Source: Thermomonas sp. (GTDB lineage: Bacteria; Pseudomonadota; Gammaproteobacteria; Xanthomonadales; Xanthomonadaceae). Taken from it: 64,000 nucleotides of DNA. A program made the position numbers and the translations under genes. Shown here piece after piece: positions 1 through 9,431 of this stretch (position 1 is the first letter of the stretch; every line of letters begins with the position of its first letter). The notes under the pieces were generated by a model. The model saw nothing but the letters and a program-made list of their open reading frames with translations, was not told the DNA's origin and ran no database searches. The stretch is from positions 1 through 64,000 of the forward strand of contig NZ_JAHRWW010000004.1 of NCBI RefSeq assembly GCF_019104945.1, in the 5' to 3' direction.

Positions 1-337
1 CAATGACGGGCTTGTAATAGTCCCACGTCCAGCTGGATTTACCGGGCGAAGCCTTGGCGATCACGCAGGCGGCGTCGGCGCAGGTTTGCATGGCGCTATC
101 AAGATCGGCTTGGTGGTCGGTGTCGAACTGCTCCATCGCAATGGTGGGGCGCCAGCCCGCTTCAATCTTTTCGCGCAGCAGCTTGGCGCGCGCAGCGTGG
201 CCTTCTGCGTTGTCGTGCACTTCACCCATTAACAAGACTTCAGGCGATGCGGTGGAAGCGGTGGCCACCGGTGCGTGTTGGCAGGCGGTGAGCGTGGCGG
301 TCAGCAGCAGAGCAAGTGGCAAGGGACGAATAGACAT
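1..337 (-). CDS. ChaN-like lipoprotein (partial, C-terminus outside window)
   Basis: The N-terminal 112 codons of a reverse-strand gene are present; the rest lies beyond base 1. The start is ATG at 337, giving a short hydrophobic signal that ends in a lipobox (LTAC), so an outer- or inner-membrane lipoprotein is expected. After it comes GEVHDN, then a GH..R region and RPTIAMEQFD. This pattern is typical of the ChaN/Tiki-like family (former DUF399), whose Campylobacter member binds heme. The conserved Glu and His of GEVHDN are visible. It is divergent from icmF across an 87-base gap, so the two are not co-transcribed. Family assignment is good; the substrate is unknown. Confidence 0.75.
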   Translation of the reverse strand, partial: MSIRPLPLALLLTATLTACQHAPVATASTASPEVLLMGEVHDNAEGHAARAKLLREKIEAGWRPTIAMEQFDTDHQADLDSAMQTCADAACVIAKASPGKSSWTWDYYKPVI

Positions 338-424
338 AGTGGCGAGATACGCTAGCGTTCGGAAGATTGAGGACTAGCACGATACAATGCCGGGCTAACA
401 AGAACCATACACGAGTGATACGGC

Positions 425-3400
425 ATGAACGTTCCGGCTTCGCAACTGCCCGCCCAACAGGCTGAAACCACCCCGCTGCGCTTTGTAACCGCGGCCAGTT
501 TGTTCGACGGCCACGACGCGGCGATCAATATCATGCGCCGCCTGATTCAGGCGCAGGGCGCGGAAGTGATTCATTTGGGCCACAACCGCAGTGTGGAAGA
601 CGTGGTACGCGCGGCGCTGCAAGAAGATGCCGACGCCATTGCGCTGTCCAGCTATCAGGGCGGCCACGTTGAATACTTCAAGTACATGGTGGATATGCTG
701 AAAGAGCGCAACGCCAGCCATATCCGTGTGTTTGGCGGCGGCGGTGGCACCATTACGCCGGAAGAAATTCGCGAACTGCAGGCCTATGGCGTAGAGCGCA
801 TTTACCACCCCAATGACGGTATGCACATGGGGCTTGTGCCGATGATCGAAGACGTGGTGACGCGCGCCAAGCAGGCGCGGCAGCCGGCGACCACACCGCA
901 TCAGGTGGCGTTTGAAGACGAGATCAGTATTGGCCATATGCTCAGTGCGCTGGAAGAGCAGGTGCTGGACGAAGCCACGCTTTCCCATCTGCGCAAAGAA
1001 TGGATGCTGGCGGGTGGCAAGACCCCTGTGGTGGGCATCACCGGTACCGGTGGTGCGGGCAAGTCGTCGGTCACCGATGAGCTGCTAAACCGCTTTCTGG
1101 CGAGCTTCCCCGAAATGCACATTGCTGTCATTTCGGTGGACCCCACCCGCCGCCGCACCGGTGGCGCGCTGCTGGGTGACCGCATCCGGATGAACTCGCT
1201 ACGCAGCAAGCGCGTATTTATGCGTTCGATGGCCACCCGCCGCCAGCACATGGCCACCAATGCGGTGCTGAAAGACTGCATCGCGTTCTTGAAGTCGTTG
1301 GGCTATGACCTCGTGATTGTGGAAACCGCAGGCATTGGCCAATCAGATTCGGAAATCGTCGATCTGGTGGATTTCCCCATGTACGTGATGACTTCCGATT
1401 TCGGTGCGCCCAGCCAGCTGGAAAAAATCGACATGCTCGATTTTGCTGAGCTTATTGTGCTGAATAAATACGATAAGCGCGGCGCAGAAGACGCGCTGCG
1501 CGATATTCGCAAGCAGTGGAAGCGCAACCGTGTGGCGTTCCAGACCAAAGACGAAGATGTGCCGGTGTATCCCACCATCGCCAGCCAGTTCAACGACCCG
1601 GGTTTGAACTGGATGTTCACCAATCTGTGCCGCCTGCTGCGTGAAAAACTCGCACTTACCGACGCAAAGTGGACGCCTGCGCTTGATACCAGCATCAAAG
1701 AACCACGCGCCACTGTGCTTATTCCGGGCGCGCGTGTGCGCTATCTAGCAGAGATTGCCGAACAGGGCAGGGCGATCAACACACGCGTGGAATCGCAGGC
1801 GGAGATCGCCGACCGTGCGCAATCGCTCTGGGAAGCACTGAAAGAATTGGGCGATGCCGCGCTACCCGCCGCGCTGGATTTCTATGCTTCAGAAAAATTG
1901 ACCGATGACGGCGACCGCAGCTTGTTGACCCTGCGTCAGCGCTATAACGATGCGGTGCATTCGCTGGATGCTGAAGCCCTGCAGCTGCTGCGTGAGTGGC
2001 CGGAGCGGTTGGCTTCCATTACCGATGAAGTGAGTGAATATCAGGTGCGCGGGAAAACCATCCGCGTTGAAAATTACCGCGAATCGCTTTCGCACCAGAA
2101 GGTGCCAAAGATCGCCGCACCGCGTTATAAAAGTTGGGGCGAACAGCTCACCTTCCTGCAAAAAGAGAACCTGCCGGGCGCGTATCCATACACCGGTGGC
2201 GTGTACCCGTACCGTCGTACGGGCGAAGACCCCATCCGTATGTTTGCTGGTGAAGGCACGCCAGAGCGCACCAATCGCCGCTTCCACTATCTGAGCCAAG
2301 GCTTGCCCGCAGCGCGCCTTTCCACCGCGTTCGATAGCGTAACGCTGTACGGTGAAGACCCCGCGCCGCGTCCGGATATCTACGGCAAGATCGGCAATTC
2401 AGGGGTAAATATCCCCACGCTGGACGACATGAAGAAGCTGTACTCCGGCTTCGATCTATGCGCGCCCACCACCAGCGTGTCGATGACCATCAATGGCCCC
2501 GCACCCATTATCTTGGCGATGTTCATGAACACCGCCATCGACCAACAGGTGGAGTTGTACCTGAAGGCCGACCCGGCGCGCTGGGCCGAGGCCGAGAAAA
2601 AGATCGAGGCGTTCTTTGCCGGGCGTCAGCGTCCGCGCTACCACGGCGAGCTACCCGCCACCAATAATGGTTTGGGCTTGGCTTTTCTTGGCATGTCGGG
2701 CGATCAGTTGTTGGATGCCGAGACGTATGCACAAATCAAGGCACATACGCTTAAAACCGTGCGCGGCACGGTGCAGGCCGACATTCTCAAAGAAGATCAA
2801 GCGCAAAACACCTGCATCTTCTCCACTGAATTCGCGCTGCGAATGATGGGTGATATTCAACAGTATTTTGTTGATAAGGGCGTGCGCAATTTCTATTCGG
2901 TGTCGATTTCTGGCTACCACATCGCCGAGGCCGGGGCGAACCCAATTTCGCAGCTTGCTTTCACCTTGAGTAACGGCTTCACCATCGTCGAGTATTACCT
3001 TGCACGTGGGATGAAGATCGACGACTTTGCGCCCAATTTGTCGTTCTTCTTCAGTAACGGCATGGACCCGGAATACACGGCCATTGGCCGTGTGGCGCGG
3101 CGGATCTGGGCGCGGGCGATGCGTGAGCGTTACGGTGCCAACGAACGCAGCCAGATGATGAAGTACCACATCCAAACTTCGGGTCGCAGCCTGCACGCGC
3201 AAGAAATTCAGTTCAACGACATTCGCACCACGCTGCAGGCGCTGTATGCACTGTTCGACAACTGCAATAGCCTGCACACCAACGCCTACGATGAAGCCAT
3301 CACCACGCCCACGGAAGAGTCCGTGCGCCGCGCCGTGGCCATCCAGATGATCATCAACAAAGAGCTGGGGCTGAACTTCTGCGAAAACCCGTGGCAGGGC

Positions 3401-3865
3401 AGTTTTGCGGTGGAATATCTCACCGACCTTGTGGAAGAGGCGGTGTATCGCGAGTTTGAGGCGATCAGTGAACGCGGTGGTGTGCTGGGCGCAATGGATA
3501 CCATGTATCAGCGCGGCAAGATCCAAGAAGAGTCGATGTATTACGAGCACAAAAAACACGATGGCAGTCTGCCGCTGGTGGGCGTCAATACATTCTTGGG
3601 TAAGGATGGTAGCTCGGATGTCTCCACCGAAATTGAGCTGATTCGTTCAACCGAAGAAGAAAAACAGCAGCAAATTGATAACGTGGCGAACTGGCAACAG
3701 CACCGCAACGCCTTTGCTGGCGAAGGGCTGAAACCGCTGCAAGGGGTTGCCCGCGCGCGGCAGAATATCTTTGAGCAACTGGTTGAAGCAGTCAAAACCC
3801 ATTCGTTGGGCCAGATCAGCCACGCGCTGTATGAAGTGGGCGGTGAGTACCGGCGGAATATGTGA
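425..3865 (+). CDS. icmF: Fused isobutyryl-CoA mutase IcmF (B12-dependent, with MeaI-type GTPase)
   Basis: This 1146-residue protein carries three modules in the IcmF order. The first is an N-terminal B12-binding domain with DGHDAAI at residues 28-34, where the His is the lower axial ligand, followed by SSYQGGH and a GGGGG loop. The second is a G-protein chaperone with P-loop GTGGAGKSS at 207-215. The third is a C-terminal acyl-CoA mutase barrel starting near residue 560, with [12 protein letters not shown] and [16 protein letters not shown]. IcmF interconverts isobutyryl-CoA and n-butyryl-CoA and some members act on pivalyl-CoA. Length fits the family (about 1090). Classical methylmalonyl-CoA mutases keep the GTPase as a separate protein, so IcmF is the better call. 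A -10-like TACAAT lies at 383-388; no strong ribosome site is seen. Confidence 0.93.
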   Translation: MNVPASQLPAQQAETTPLRFVTAASLFDGHDAAINIMRRLIQAQGAEVIHLGHNRSVEDVVRAALQEDADAIALSSYQGGHVEYFKYMVDMLKERNASHIRVFGGGGGTITPEEIRELQAYGVERIYHPNDGMHMGLVPMIEDVVTRAKQARQPATTPHQVAFEDEISIGHMLSALEEQVLDEATLSHLRKEWMLAGGKTPVVGITGTGGAGKSSVTDELLNRFLASFPEMHIAVISVDPTRRRTGGALLGDRIRMNSLRSKRVFMRSMATRRQHMATNAVLKDCIAFLKSLGYDLVIVETAGIGQSDSEIVDLVDFPMYVMTSDFGAPSQLEKIDMLDFAELIVLNKYDKRGAEDALRDIRKQWKRNRVAFQTKDEDVPVYPTIASQFNDPGLNWMFTNLCRLLREKLALTDAKWTPALDTSIKEPRATVLIPGARVRYLAEIAEQGRAINTRVESQAEIADRAQSLWEALKELGDAALPAALDFYASEKLTDDGDRSLLTLRQRYNDAVHSLDAEALQLLREWPERLASITDEVSEYQVRGKTIRVENYRESLSHQKVPKIAAPRYKSWGEQLTFLQKENLPGAYPYTGGVYPYRRTGEDPIRMFAGEGTPERTNRRFHYLSQGLPAARLSTAFDSVTLYGEDPAPRPDIYGKIGNSGVNIPTLDDMKKLYSGFDLCAPTTSVSMTINGPAPIILAMFMNTAIDQQVELYLKADPARWAEAEKKIEAFFAGRQRPRYHGELPATNNGLGLAFLGMSGDQLLDAETYAQIKAHTLKTVRGTVQADILKEDQAQNTCIFSTEFALRMMGDIQQYFVDKGVRNFYSVSISGYHIAEAGANPISQLAFTLSNGFTIVEYYLARGMKIDDFAPNLSFFFSNGMDPEYTAIGRVARRIWARAMRERYGANERSQMMKYHIQTSGRSLHAQEIQFNDIRTTLQALYALFDNCNSLHTNAYDEAITTPTEESVRRAVAIQMIINKELGLNFCENPWQGSFAVEYLTDLVEEAVYREFEAISERGGVLGAMDTMYQRGKIQEESMYYEHKKHDGSLPLVGVNTFLGKDGSSDVSTEIELIRSTEEEKQQQIDNVANWQQHRNAFAGEGLKPLQGVARARQNIFEQLVEAVKTHSLGQISHALYEVGGEYRRNM

Positions 3866-3945
3866 TCCAGTTCATACTGGCTGCGCTTCATTTTCAGTGG
3901 TTAGGTGCGTTATCTTCCTGATTCGGAATGGGTTAGGGCGGAACC

Positions 3946-4215
3946 ATGAAAGCTACCATCGTTGGTCTTGTTACGCCCCATGTGTTTCGGGTTATCGACC
4001 TTGCCAAGCAGGCGGAGGCCGGTGTCAATGTCGATTGGCACCTGCGCGACACCGTGGCTAGCTCCATTAACGAGCTAGCTCCGCAATACAATGCAGACGA
4101 CCTGAAAGCCGCCTACATTCATGGCCTAGAGGCGGCGGCCAAAGAGGCTGAGTGGACGCGTAAGGCGTATATCGGCGCGCTGCAATCTGCGGTGGCGCTG
4201 GCGAAGAAAGCGTAA
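3946..4215 (+). CDS. Small hypothetical protein, 89 aa
   Basis: This short ORF lies between icmF and the GGDEF gene. It starts at ATG with a weak GGCGGA-like ribosome site and stops 46 bases before the next start. The product is soluble and helix-rich, with many Ala, Lys and Glu, and has no signal peptide, cysteines or membrane segment. I do not recognise a family. It could be translated from the icmF message (80-base gap) or have its own promoter. Acceptable codon use and the absence of a competing ORF support it as real. Confidence 0.55.
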   Translation: MKATIVGLVTPHVFRVIDLAKQAEAGVNVDWHLRDTVASSINELAPQYNADDLKAAYIHGLEAAAKEAEWTRKAYIGALQSAVALAKKA

Positions 4216-4261
4216 CAGTTTCGTCTCGGTGATTATCGTGCCGCATGCAGGCAGCTCTCTC

Positions 4262-5854
4262 ATGCCGTTTGAACATCTACTGGAACTGCTGCCGGAGGCG
4301 GTGGTGCAGACGGATGCGCTATGGGAAATTACGTATCTGAACCCCGCTTGGCACAAGCTCACTGGGCATTCGGTGGCACGCGCGCTTGGCCGGTCGCTGC
4401 TTGAATTCGTCCATCCTGATGACAAAGGCACCCTGCGTTCGGGCATGCCGGTATTTCGGCTGCAGTTTGCTGACACAAGCTACCGTTGGGTGCGCTTGCT
4501 GCTTCACCCCGAAACGGATGCAGCCGATCGGGTGATCAGCCGCCAAGGGGTGCTGCTTGAGATCACCGAGGTCACCGAGCAGGTGCTGGTGGAGGTTCGC
4601 CAGCGTTTCTTGCGCCTGCTTGAAACCATCGACGGTGTGGTTTGGGAGGCCGAGCGTGGGGTGGGCAATACCTTCCTGAGCCCTCAGGTCGAGCGGCTGT
4701 TTGGCTACAGCGTGGAAGAATGGCGCGCTGATCCTGGGTTCTGGCGGGCACATGTACACCCAGACGATTTGGCCGAGGCGCTAGTCATCGACGAAGCCGC
4801 GTACAACGCGACGCACAGCTACGCGTATGAGATGAGCTATCGGCTAACGGTCAAATCTGGTGAGGTTGTGTGGGTGCGTGACCTGTGCCGGGTGGTGGTT
4901 GAGGAGGGGCGGCCGAATCGCATGATTGGGCTGATGATCGACGTGACTCAGCAGAAGAACACAGAGCTTGAGTTGATTCGGTCAGATAACCGTTATTCGC
5001 TTGCTACGCGCGGTTCCAACGACGGTATCTGGGACTGGGATCTGCGCACGAATGTCCTGCACGTATCTGAGCGCTTTCACGAAATCATCGGGTTGGGGAG
5101 TCTCACCAGCCAAGTGCATGAGGATGGTTGGCGTTTTCTTGAACAGATCATCGACTCCGACGACCGCGAGCGTGTGCAGGCGGCCTACCGCGCTCACCTG
5201 AATGGAACTAGTTCGAACTTCTCAGTAGATTTTCGTGCCTCTCATGGTGATGGTCAGTTGGTATGGGTTAATTGGCGTGGCGTTGCTCAGTTCGAAAATG
5301 GCGTAGCCGTGCGCATGGCCGGTTCGTTGAGTGATTTGGCAGAGCGCGGCAGTTCTTACGACGCGCTGACCAACTTACCTGGCCGACCGTTGTTTCGTGC
5401 TCGGCTCATGCATGCTATTGCAGCGAGAACCACGACATTTGCCGTACTGCTGCTGGACCTTAACCGGTTCAAAGCGGTGAATGACACGCATGGGCATCAT
5501 GTGGGCGACCTATTGCTGCAGAAGGTGGCACGGCGGCTGGAAGCTTGCGTGCGAACGGGGGATCTGGTTGCCCGCATGAGTGGTGATGAATTCAATGTAT
5601 TGCTTGAATCCATCGACCCCACGGAAGCTGCCGCTCGCGCTAAGCAGATCGCTAACGCCCTAAAAGTCCCCTACGAGATCGAAGGGCATACGGTGGCCGG
5701 TGGTGCGAGCATTGGCTTGGTCAACAGTGAATCTGGTCTTGCGACTATTGATGATTACCTGCGCGCTGCAGACGCCGCCATGTATCAGGCCAAGAGCAGA
5801 TCATTGGGCGTGTGTATTTTTTCAGCGCAAGGCGCAGAAGGCGAACTTCCTTAG
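4262..5854 (+). CDS. PAS-PAS-PAS-GGDEF protein (putative diguanylate cyclase)
   Basis: A cytosolic sensor of about 530 residues with no membrane segments. Three PAS/PAC units can be read in order: one near the start (ITYLNPAWHKLTG), one around residues 110-230 (LSPQVERLFGYS, then VHPDDL) and one around 240-370 (DGIWDWDL). A C-terminal GGDEF domain follows, beginning at YDALTNLPGR. The signature is SGDEF rather than GGDEF, which many active cyclases tolerate. The metal-site motif LLDLNRFKAVND is intact. No EAL domain is present, so c-di-GMP synthesis is the likely output. The frame is open from GTG at 4229; ATG at 4262 is chosen because it leads directly into the PAS fold, but the start is uncertain. 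The input ligand cannot be inferred. Confidence 0.88.
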   Translation: MPFEHLLELLPEAVVQTDALWEITYLNPAWHKLTGHSVARALGRSLLEFVHPDDKGTLRSGMPVFRLQFADTSYRWVRLLLHPETDAADRVISRQGVLLEITEVTEQVLVEVRQRFLRLLETIDGVVWEAERGVGNTFLSPQVERLFGYSVEEWRADPGFWRAHVHPDDLAEALVIDEAAYNATHSYAYEMSYRLTVKSGEVVWVRDLCRVVVEEGRPNRMIGLMIDVTQQKNTELELIRSDNRYSLATRGSNDGIWDWDLRTNVLHVSERFHEIIGLGSLTSQVHEDGWRFLEQIIDSDDRERVQAAYRAHLNGTSSNFSVDFRASHGDGQLVWVNWRGVAQFENGVAVRMAGSLSDLAERGSSYDALTNLPGRPLFRARLMHAIAARTTTFAVLLLDLNRFKAVNDTHGHHVGDLLLQKVARRLEACVRTGDLVARMSGDEFNVLLESIDPTEAAARAKQIANALKVPYEIEGHTVAGGASIGLVNSESGLATIDDYLRAADAAMYQAKSRSLGVCIFSAQGAEGELP

Positions 5855-6123
5855 CCGCTGTTATCTCGTTTCTTATAATGCAAACGCTGCACGCGTTTGC
5901 GGTACTCGCGCACATTGTCACCGTCGATGCGGGTTTCTTGGGTGCCGTTGTTCTCGCCGATTTTTTGATCAGAACCCGTCACAGGTTTTGCTTCAATCGC
6001 GGTTTCGTGTTCAAAAGCGTGTGACTTATCGGTGTTGCGGTAGTAGCGGTAGAGCATCCAATACAGGCCAGCACCACCCGCTGGGCCAAGAAGTAGCAAT
6101 AAAAGACTGCTGTCGTCGCTCAT
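5851..6123 (-). CDS. Small single-pass membrane protein in the SPFH cassette
   Basis: A 90-residue protein starting MSDDSS, then a Leu-rich segment (LLLLLLGPAGGAGLYWMLYRYY) forming one membrane span, followed by a charged tail. Its start lies 7 bases after the stop of the zinc-ribbon gene, so both are probably on one message. The open frame extends upstream to 6186, but that part overlaps the neighbour and looks like spillover. The last bases overlap the end of the converging GGDEF gene by 4. I do not recognise the family. Neighbourhood suggests it works with the zinc-ribbon and SPFH proteins at the inner membrane. Confidence 0.7.
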   Translation of the reverse strand: MSDDSSLLLLLLGPAGGAGLYWMLYRYYRNTDKSHAFEHETAIEAKPVTGSDQKIGENNGTQETRIDGDNVREYRKRVQRLHYKKRDNSG

Positions 6124-6130
6124 GGTGTTC

Positions 6131-7426
6131 TCACAAAATCCAAAGCGCAATGAATTCAAGAATGGTGCCCACAGTGAGCGCGGCAAGCAGCAGCTTCCAC
6201 TGCTGAATAGGTACGCTGCCCATGGTTTCGCCGGTGCGCCCGTTCACTGCGATGTAGTGCAGCATGCCGCCGTTGCTTCCGGGCTGATGATAGGAATACA
6301 GCCAAACGGGTAGATACATCGCCACCCAGCGCGAGCCGTGGATCTCAACACCTTCTTCTTCCCAGCGCACGCCGCGGTCGTAGGCATTCACCGAGGAATG
6401 CACCTGTGAGCGTGCAATCGAGAGGAGTTGGTCTTCAAGGCGCGGCATCAATTGCGCTACATCAAGATCGCGCTTTTCTGAGCTGAAGCCAGAGAGGTAC
6501 GACGCATTCCACTTGATCGCGTTTTTGGTGTCGAACGGCAAAATAGTATTGATGATGTTGTTGGTGTTGGCGCGCGTGTTGAAATCACTACGGTTTGCCG
6601 AGGATTCCATCGGCAAATCATCGACAGTGAAATCTACATGGCGCTCTATTTGGTAGATATCGGCGTCGTAGTAGGTTTTCTTTTTATCACCCGAACCTTT
6701 GGTGTAGCAGCGCGTTTCAATTTCGCCTTCACCCACGATGTCGGCGCTGGCTTTGCTGTCCACGATCATGTACGGCATGTACACACCCACGACATTTTCA
6801 GGCGTGAATTGCTCTTTGAAGGCTTTGAGCGCAAACATCTGGCGCTTGTCCACAAACTGGCGGATGCGCGCCACCGCATCGTCTTTTTTGATGTGAAAGG
6901 GCAGCACCGCATCGGGCACAGCGCCGTTTGCAATTTGCTCGTTCACCCCGAATACGTGGCGGCACCAGTGGCAGCGCGCCGTCATGGCGTTTTCGGTATT
7001 AACCGTTACCTCGGCGCCGCAGCCGGTGCACTTGAATGTCATCAGGCTGGATGCATCGGCGGAAATATCCCCAGCGCCGGATGCAACCACGGTACCTTCA
7101 AGATCATCAATTCCTTCGCCCAAGCCGAAGGCTTCTTCAACGCGTGCCGCGGTCCATTCGTTGCGGCAGTACAGGCAGATCAACTGATCGGTGCCTGGGC
7201 GCTGCTTGATGTCAGTGGCGCCGCATTTCGGGCAGTGGTTCTGGCCGTCTTTGAGCTCGGCCGAGGCGGTGTCGATCGCCACCGGGTCGGGGGCTAGAAG
7301 TTCGTCGCGAATGGGCTTGGGCAGCGTTTCCGGATCAATCGGAAAGCTGCCCGGCGCTGGCGGAACATCGTGCGGTGACCCCGGCCCTGTGTAGGGCGGG
7401 GGCGGCGGGGGCGTCGCGTTTGACAT
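6131..7426 (-). CDS. TFIIB-type zinc-ribbon membrane protein (YdjG-like)
   Basis: A 431-residue protein with a Pro-rich N-terminus (PPPPPPYTGPG). A zinc ribbon follows near residues 65-90 (CPKCG then CLYC), and a second four-cysteine site near 130-155 (CTGCG then CHWC). A long conserved body comes next, and one hydrophobic segment at the extreme C-terminus (LLAALTVGTILEFIALWIL) anchors it in the membrane. Related proteins occur next to SPFH proteins in many bacteria, for example the Bacillus ydjFGHI group. Here it sits 18 bases downstream of such an SPFH gene. A role in membrane organisation or envelope stress is inferred from context. The biochemical function is unknown. Confidence 0.8.
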   Translation of the reverse strand: MSNATPPPPPPYTGPGSPHDVPPAPGSFPIDPETLPKPIRDELLAPDPVAIDTASAELKDGQNHCPKCGATDIKQRPGTDQLICLYCRNEWTAARVEEAFGLGEGIDDLEGTVVASGAGDISADASSLMTFKCTGCGAEVTVNTENAMTARCHWCRHVFGVNEQIANGAVPDAVLPFHIKKDDAVARIRQFVDKRQMFALKAFKEQFTPENVVGVYMPYMIVDSKASADIVGEGEIETRCYTKGSGDKKKTYYDADIYQIERHVDFTVDDLPMESSANRSDFNTRANTNNIINTILPFDTKNAIKWNASYLSGFSSEKRDLDVAQLMPRLEDQLLSIARSQVHSSVNAYDRGVRWEEEGVEIHGSRWVAMYLPVWLYSYHQPGSNGGMLHYIAVNGRTGETMGSVPIQQWKLLLAALTVGTILEFIALWIL

Positions 7427-7444
7427 AGAGCGCCTGATGTTTGG

Positions 7445-8596
7445 TTATAGGCCTAGCGCTTTGGACTTGAGCGCGTCGTAATCGGCTTGGGTAATTAGGC
7501 CAAGGTCGAGCATTTCTTTGGCTTTCTTCAGCTTGGCAATTGGGTCATCCGCAGCGGGTGCAGGCGGTGCCACAGGCTGCTGCAAGCCACCAATGCCGCC
7601 CATCATGCCCGAGGCCATGCCAATCCCCATCATGCCCGCCGCGCCGCCGTTTTCGCCCGCAGCTTGCATGCCTGCGGCCACGCTGGCTTGCAGGTTGGAG
7701 TTGCCGCGTGCGCCAGATAGCGCGTCGGCGCGCTGCACGGTTTTGAGCAGCTCTTTGGTGTTGGCATCGTATTCAATAGAGACAATCGCGGTTTTGGCGA
7801 TGACAAGGCCGCGGTCGGACTTCCACTGATAAGCGTTCTCCACCGCGTCCGACAGGCTCTTGGCAAAGCCAATGGAGTCTTGCTGGATCTTGGTGATGCG
7901 GTTGCCCTTGCTGGGGTCGTTGGTGTACAGGCTAAACGCAGGGGCGAGTGAACCCACCACTTCGTTGAACAGCTGGCTGGCGGCCGCGTTGTCGATATCG
8001 GTGAAGTCAAACACTTGGCCGGGCTGCAGATAAGTAGCCGGTACGAAATTTTTGACGAACAAAATAGGGTCCACGATTTTCATCGTGTACGAACCGCGCG
8101 TCATCGCCCCGACTTGGGTATTTAAGAAGCCATCGTCCCAGTAGATTTCCGACTGCGTGCCGAAACGGTTGTCGGGCAGTTCTTTTAGCGAAACAAAAAA
8201 CGCAAGCTGCTGTGCGCCCGGCTGGCCGCCAAACTTGAAGCGCTCCCAGCTTTGCATGATGAGCGTGTCAACAAGGCTATCGCCCGCGAAGATCGACTTC
8301 GAGTTGATGTCATCCGAACGCCATTCATACCCGCCTGCCTCAGCCGCAAAGCCGGTGATTTTGCCGTCTTGCATCAGCAGCAGGCCGTAGCCTTCCGGCA
8401 CGATGATCTTCGAGCCGTTGCTGATGATGTTGGAAGACGCCTTGGTGTTTGACCCGCGCCCTGCATTGGTGCCTTGGGGAACCGCAGCAAACAGCGCCGC
8501 CGTGGGCGCTAAGCCGCTTGGGATGGTGAAGAAATCTTTCCACTGGTCGGCCAGCATCCCGGTTACCGCACCCTTCACCGCTTGAATAAGACCCAT
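7445..8596 (-). CDS. SPFH-domain protein with C-terminal SHOCT motif (YdjI-like)
   Basis: A 383-residue protein of the SPFH class, often annotated as virion-core-like protein. The SPFH fold covers roughly residues 40-290. A Gly/Met-rich low-complexity linker (GMMGIGMASGMMGG) follows, then a 30-residue SHOCT-type tail (DPIAKLKKAKEMLDLGLITQADYDALKSKAL; split here as DPIAKLKKAKEMLD plus GLITQADYDALK). The frame stays open to 8953, but ATG at 8596 is chosen because GGAGAT lies just upstream and MGLIQ is the typical N-terminus. It heads a three-gene set with the zinc-ribbon and small membrane proteins. SPFH proteins form oligomeric membrane-associated scaffolds; no enzymatic role is expected. Confidence 0.85.
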   Translation of the reverse strand: MGLIQAVKGAVTGMLADQWKDFFTIPSGLAPTAALFAAVPQGTNAGRGSNTKASSNIISNGSKIIVPEGYGLLLMQDGKITGFAAEAGGYEWRSDDINSKSIFAGDSLVDTLIMQSWERFKFGGQPGAQQLAFFVSLKELPDNRFGTQSEIYWDDGFLNTQVGAMTRGSYTMKIVDPILFVKNFVPATYLQPGQVFDFTDIDNAAASQLFNEVVGSLAPAFSLYTNDPSKGNRITKIQQDSIGFAKSLSDAVENAYQWKSDRGLVIAKTAIVSIEYDANTKELLKTVQRADALSGARGNSNLQASVAAGMQAAGENGGAAGMMGIGMASGMMGGIGGLQQPVAPPAPAADDPIAKLKKAKEMLDLGLITQADYDALKSKALGL

Positions 8597-8727
8597 AGCA
8601 CATCTCCATGTTTCGGTAGCAGGGCAGGTTGCCCCCCAAGACGCCAGAATATACGGCTTTCTTGGGCGCAAGAAAAATGACAAATGTAAGAAGGTTGTAT
8701 CGGCCAGAAGTTGTAAGGCGGGGCCAA

Positions 8728-8756
8728 TTGCACACTTTCGCATGCGTGTGTAGCAT
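8728..8756 (+). promoter_or_regulatory. Possible promoter and operator of the vapBC-like pair
   Basis: TTGCAC (8728-8733) and TAGCAT (8751-8756) are separated by 17 bases. A CGCATGCG palindrome (8739-8746) lies between them, as expected for an autoregulated toxin-antitoxin operon. The match to sigma-70 consensus is modest, so this is tentative. The rest of the 178-base gap upstream (8597-8774) holds only a small TTTCTT/AAGAAA inverted repeat at 8658-8675. Confidence 0.35.
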
Positions 8757-8774
8757 GATGTGTGGAGGTGCCTT

Positions 8775-8975
8775 ATGGCTACTAATCTCGCACTAGACCC
8801 AAGTCTCATTGAGCGTGCTGTTGAAGTCAGCGGCGAGCCGTCGAAAAAAGCGGCTGTTACCCTTGCGCTTAAAGAGTTCATCGCCCGCCGCGAACAGCGG
8901 CGTATCGCCGAACTTCTTGGGCAGCTTGAATGGGACGAAAGTTTCGACCACAAGGCCGAGCGCAGCCGTAAGTGA
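8775..8975 (+). CDS. VapB-type antitoxin (DUF2191-like)
   Basis: A 66-residue protein with an N-terminal strand (MATNLALDPSLIERA) and two helices typical of ribbon-helix-helix VapB antitoxins. The hallmark sequence KKAAVTLALKEFIARR and the acidic tail region LEWDESFDHKAERSRK match the family in which the C-terminus wraps the toxin. The start is ATG at 8775, preceded by GGAGGTG; a longer in-frame ATG at 8760 lacks this site. Its stop overlaps the toxin start (GTGA). The encoded repressor probably binds its own promoter together with the toxin. Confidence 0.85.
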   Translation: MATNLALDPSLIERAVEVSGEPSKKAAVTLALKEFIARREQRRIAELLGQLEWDESFDHKAERSRK

Positions 8976-9373
8976 GCCTGTTCGTAGATACTAGCGCTTG
9001 GTCACTTGCGTTTCGCCGTGACACGCAGGCAGACCACGCTGTAGTTCCTATTCTACGTAGAGCGTTGCTGGACGGAGATACCATCGTCACAACAGGATTT
9101 GTGATTCAGGAGCTCTTGCAGGGTTTCAATGGCGCGAAGGATCAGACACGCATCATTGAGCGGCTACAAGTTCTACCTCTTCTCAATCCAACCCGCGAGA
9201 CACATATCCAAGCAGCAATGCTTCGCAATACGTGCAGACGTAATGGCGTACAACTTGGCACCGTTGACGCGCTCATTGCGCAGCTGTGTATAGAGCATGA
9301 TCTTGCGCTACTCACAGCTGATAATGATTTCGCACATGCAGCTCGTTTCGTGCCATTGCGGCTGGCAACCTGA
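8972..9373 (+). CDS. vapC: VapC-type PIN-domain ribonuclease toxin
   Basis: A 133-residue PIN-domain protein with the expected acidic metal-binding residues: Asp6 (FVDTS), Glu47 (IQELLQ), Asp99 (TVDALIA) and Asp117 (TADNDF). VapC toxins are Mg-dependent ribonucleases, frequently cleaving initiator tRNA or rRNA; the target here is not predictable. It begins with GTG at 8972, overlapping the antitoxin by 4 bases, so translation is coupled. The gene is full length with all four carboxylates present, so activity is likely. The pair is a self-contained module between genes of unrelated function, which suggests acquisition, but no mobile-element ends are visible. Confidence 0.88.
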   Translation: MSLFVDTSAWSLAFRRDTQADHAVVPILRRALLDGDTIVTTGFVIQELLQGFNGAKDQTRIIERLQVLPLLNPTRETHIQAAMLRNTCRRNGVQLGTVDALIAQLCIEHDLALLTADNDFAHAARFVPLRLAT

Positions 9374-9431
9374 CTGTAGAAACTGCTTCGTTCCGGCAAA
9401 AGCGTTACGTCATGTTGAGGCTTGATAGCGC

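Noticed and set aside
2651-3559. Minus-strand open frame of 302 codons inside icmF
   Set aside because: It is antisense to the conserved mutase domain and its product shows no family motif.
8658-8675. TTTCTT-GGGCGC-AAGAAA inverted repeat as an operator or terminator
   Set aside because: Six-base arms are short and no T-run or promoter element is correctly placed, so it was noted only within the gap description.
7445-8953. Extended 502-residue version of the SPFH protein
   Set aside because: The extra N-terminal 119 codons run across the promoter and antitoxin gene and lack a ribosome site; ATG 8596 has GGAGAT.
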